From Treponema sp. (GTDB lineage: Bacteria > Spirochaetota > Spirochaetia > Treponematales > Treponemataceae), in the NCBI GenBank assembly GCA_021442965.1, contig JABUUX010000261.1, positions 1-6,318 of the forward strand: a stretch of 6,318 nt of DNA, in the 5' to 3' direction. The translations under genes and the position numbers were made by a program. A model generated the notes under the pieces. That model made no database searches. It was not told where the DNA came from and worked only from the letters and a program-made list of their open reading frames with translations. Positions 4,618-6,318 of the stretch are shown here, in pieces. Within the stretch, counting starts at the first letter, position 1. Each line of letters begins with the position of its first letter.

Positions 4618-6318
4618 ATGAAAAATAAAATTATTTTAGTCCTGTTTTTTTTGCTCCCGTTCTTTTCATACCCACAAACAGATTTAACAAACTTAAACTC
4701 CTCATGGTCTCAGGTTATGGGTGGAACATTTTTACAAAAACCAGAAACAACATCTTATGGTTTTATTGGTATTACGGATGCAAAAACTCTTATATCGATT
4801 TCTAATTCCGGAATGATACTGTGGGAAAAAAATTTTCCTATTAATAATTCTACAATTTATAAAACAGTTTCAGATGATTTTACAGTTTTAATTACAAACT
4901 CAAAAAAAAAGGTTACCCTGGTAAATCCATCTGGAAGTGCAATATGGTCTAAAGTATTGGACTTTGAAGTTACTCAAAAACCAATAGAAGGTTGGGACGG
5001 AAGATTTTTCCTTTGCGGAAAAAACAATATTATATGTTATGGAGTAAACGGTATTGCAAAATGGGCAATGGAATTACCTGACACTTCAATTATTCCTGTT
5101 CAGACATTAACTGATGGAAGCATTGTAGTTTTCTTAAAAAATCTTTTAGACGGAAAAACTAAAGCAATAAGAATTTCTCCTTTTGGAAAACAATTGGAAG
5201 AAATAATTTTTGCAGGTGAAGTTACAGAAGCATTTTCCTGCTCAAAAGGTATATTTTTAATTTTTTCTGATGGAAGCTCGGGGCTTTTTTCGCTGGAAGA
5301 AAACAAAGCTGTAAATAAATATGTTATCTCTCTAAATCAAAAACAAATAAAGAAACAAAAAGTTGTTACAGATATAAGTTCTGATTTTATATGGCTTTTA
5401 AATACTGAAGATAAAGGTGTTCATTTTTATTTAATTAATGCTTTATCAGGTTCCATAATTTCAGACTTTATTAACCAAAATATTAATTTAATAAAACTTT
5501 CAGAAACAAAAATTACAGAAAATGGAATCTTTATTTCAGACCAATCCAAAGCCTTTTATTTATCAAACGATGGAAATGAACTTTGGTCCGGAAATCTTCC
5601 TGATAAACAATCTAAAAACAGATGGACCTATCTAATTTTCACACAAAATAACACTTTGGTAATATGTAAAGATAATTGGGCGATTGACGCTTACGTAGTT
5701 AGCCAGTCTCCTATGAAAAAATCAAAAGACTATGCGATGCTTAAATATAATAATTACTACACAATTGATACAAGTTTATATGATACTCTATATCAACATA
5801 CATTTAACAAAGATTTAGCAAGTAAAGAAAGATATGAAAAACTTAGATCCGGCTTCTATGGAAACGAAGAAATTAGTTATACTTCTGAATGTTTAAGTTT
5901 TATTTCAGCTTATTTAAAAAGTGTTAATGAAACAGATTTTGGCATTAAAACAAATAACACTGTTTTTAAAACAGCACCCAAAGATATAGAATCTGTTTTT
6001 ATACAGCTACCACTATATGGAACAAAAGATTTTTCTTATCAAACAGCAAAAATACTTTTACAAGAAAAAAATCCTACGCTCCAAAATGCTCTGATTATAG
6101 GGCTCGAAAAAAACGGCTACGACCCTGAAGGTGAAATTCTATCTGCTTTAGAACTGATTTCGGAAGAATCTTCTGAAAAAAATGTAAACTTAAGAATTAA
6201 TATATGTGATGCAGTATATTCTATCTGTCGCTTTATGGGACGTCCGGCATTTAATAAAAATGGAAAATTAATTCTTTCCAATTTTTTATACCCTACTAAC
6301 AATTCAAGAGTAAAAAAT
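4618..6318 (+). CDS. Exported PQQ-like beta-propeller protein with helical C-terminal region (3' end outside window)
   Basis: The frame runs without a stop from ATG 4618 to the last base, 567 codons, so the gene is cut by the window end. Residues 1-20 form a signal peptide: Lys at 2 and 4, a hydrophobic core at 5-16, and a likely cleavage near Ser-Tyr-Pro-Gln (17-20). No lipobox Cys is seen, so the protein is predicted to be exported to the periplasm or beyond. A repeated pattern of small residues followed by Trp and a strand recurs: SGMILWEKNF (Trp69), SGSAIWSKVL (Trp110), NGIAKWAMEL (Trp149) and DGNELWSGNL (Trp323). Weaker copies lie near 189-198, 228-239 and 277-286. The period of roughly 40 residues suggests about seven propeller blades of the PQQ/WD40-like type. 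From about 370 on the sequence becomes charged and looks largely helical, possibly HEAT-like near 475-540. I recognise no enzyme motif; scaffold or binding roles are usual for such proteins, and the specific function is unknown. Confidence 0.8.
   Translation, partial: MKNKIILVLFFLLPFFSYPQTDLTNLNSSWSQVMGGTFLQKPETTSYGFIGITDAKTLISISNSGMILWEKNFPINNSTIYKTVSDDFTVLITNSKKKVTLVNPSGSAIWSKVLDFEVTQKPIEGWDGRFFLCGKNNIICYGVNGIAKWAMELPDTSIIPVQTLTDGSIVVFLKNLLDGKTKAIRISPFGKQLEEIIFAGEVTEAFSCSKGIFLIFSDGSSGLFSLEENKAVNKYVISLNQKQIKKQKVVTDISSDFIWLLNTEDKGVHFYLINALSGSIISDFINQNINLIKLSETKITENGIFISDQSKAFYLSNDGNELWSGNLPDKQSKNRWTYLIFTQNNTLVICKDNWAIDAYVVSQSPMKKSKDYAMLKYNNYYTIDTSLYDTLYQHTFNKDLASKERYEKLRSGFYGNEEISYTSECLSFISAYLKSVNETDFGIKTNNTVFKTAPKDIESVFIQLPLYGTKDFSYQTAKILLQEKNPTLQNALIIGLEKNGYDPEGEILSALELISEESSEKNVNLRINICDAVYSICRFMGRPAFNKNGKLILSNFLYPTNNSRVKN

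Noticed and set aside
5100..5306. Minus-strand 68-codon reading frame
   Set aside because: Antisense shadow within the continuous propeller gene, with no ribosome binding site or motif that I could support.
6117..6302. Minus-strand 61-codon reading frame
   Set aside because: Antisense shadow within the C-terminal part of the propeller gene; no supporting feature.

Overview
The window is a strongly A+T-rich, gene-dense stretch of bacterial chromosome. It holds six protein-coding genes, separated by gaps from 1 to about 46 bases, and the two at the edges are cut off by the window. Gene content, base composition and protein style fit a host-associated spirochaete, most likely Treponema. That placement is my inference from family resemblance; no rRNA or other firm taxonomic marker is present.

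Layout from left to right. (1) The 3' end of an RluA-type pseudouridine synthase, + strand, ends at 359. (2) A 289-residue protein (387-1256, +) has an N-terminal P-loop that resembles the nucleotide site of HPr kinase and a C-terminal Asp23/Gls24-like domain. It is the least familiar gene here. (3) It converges, with a 14-base gap, on a pcnB-type poly(A) polymerase (1271-2374, -). (4) pcnB lies 15 bases downstream of an alpha/beta hydrolase of the monoacylglycerol lipase/PldB type (2390-3328, -), so these two probably form an operon. (5) Divergent from the hydrolase is an iron-sulfur, TRAM-domain RNA m5U methyltransferase (3375-4616, +). (6) One base after its stop begins an exported beta-propeller protein (4618 to beyond 6318, +), which is open at the window end.

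Three of the six genes act on RNA: rRNA/tRNA pseudouridylation, 3' polyadenylation and rRNA m5U methylation. They lie on both strands in separate transcription units, so this is a neighbourhood and not one pathway operon. No tRNA, rRNA, CRISPR array, insertion sequence or long repeat was seen, and no stretch above 300 bases lacks a gene.

Two observations stand out. The first is the fusion of an HprK-like P-loop with an Asp23/Gls24 domain. The second is a recurring promoter arrangement in which a sigma-70-like -10 box sits 6 to 9 bases before a start codon that lacks a Shine-Dalgarno sequence. This predicts leaderless or nearly leaderless transcripts for the P-loop gene, the methyltransferase and possibly pcnB. 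In contrast, the hydrolase and the propeller gene have visible purine-rich ribosome binding sites.
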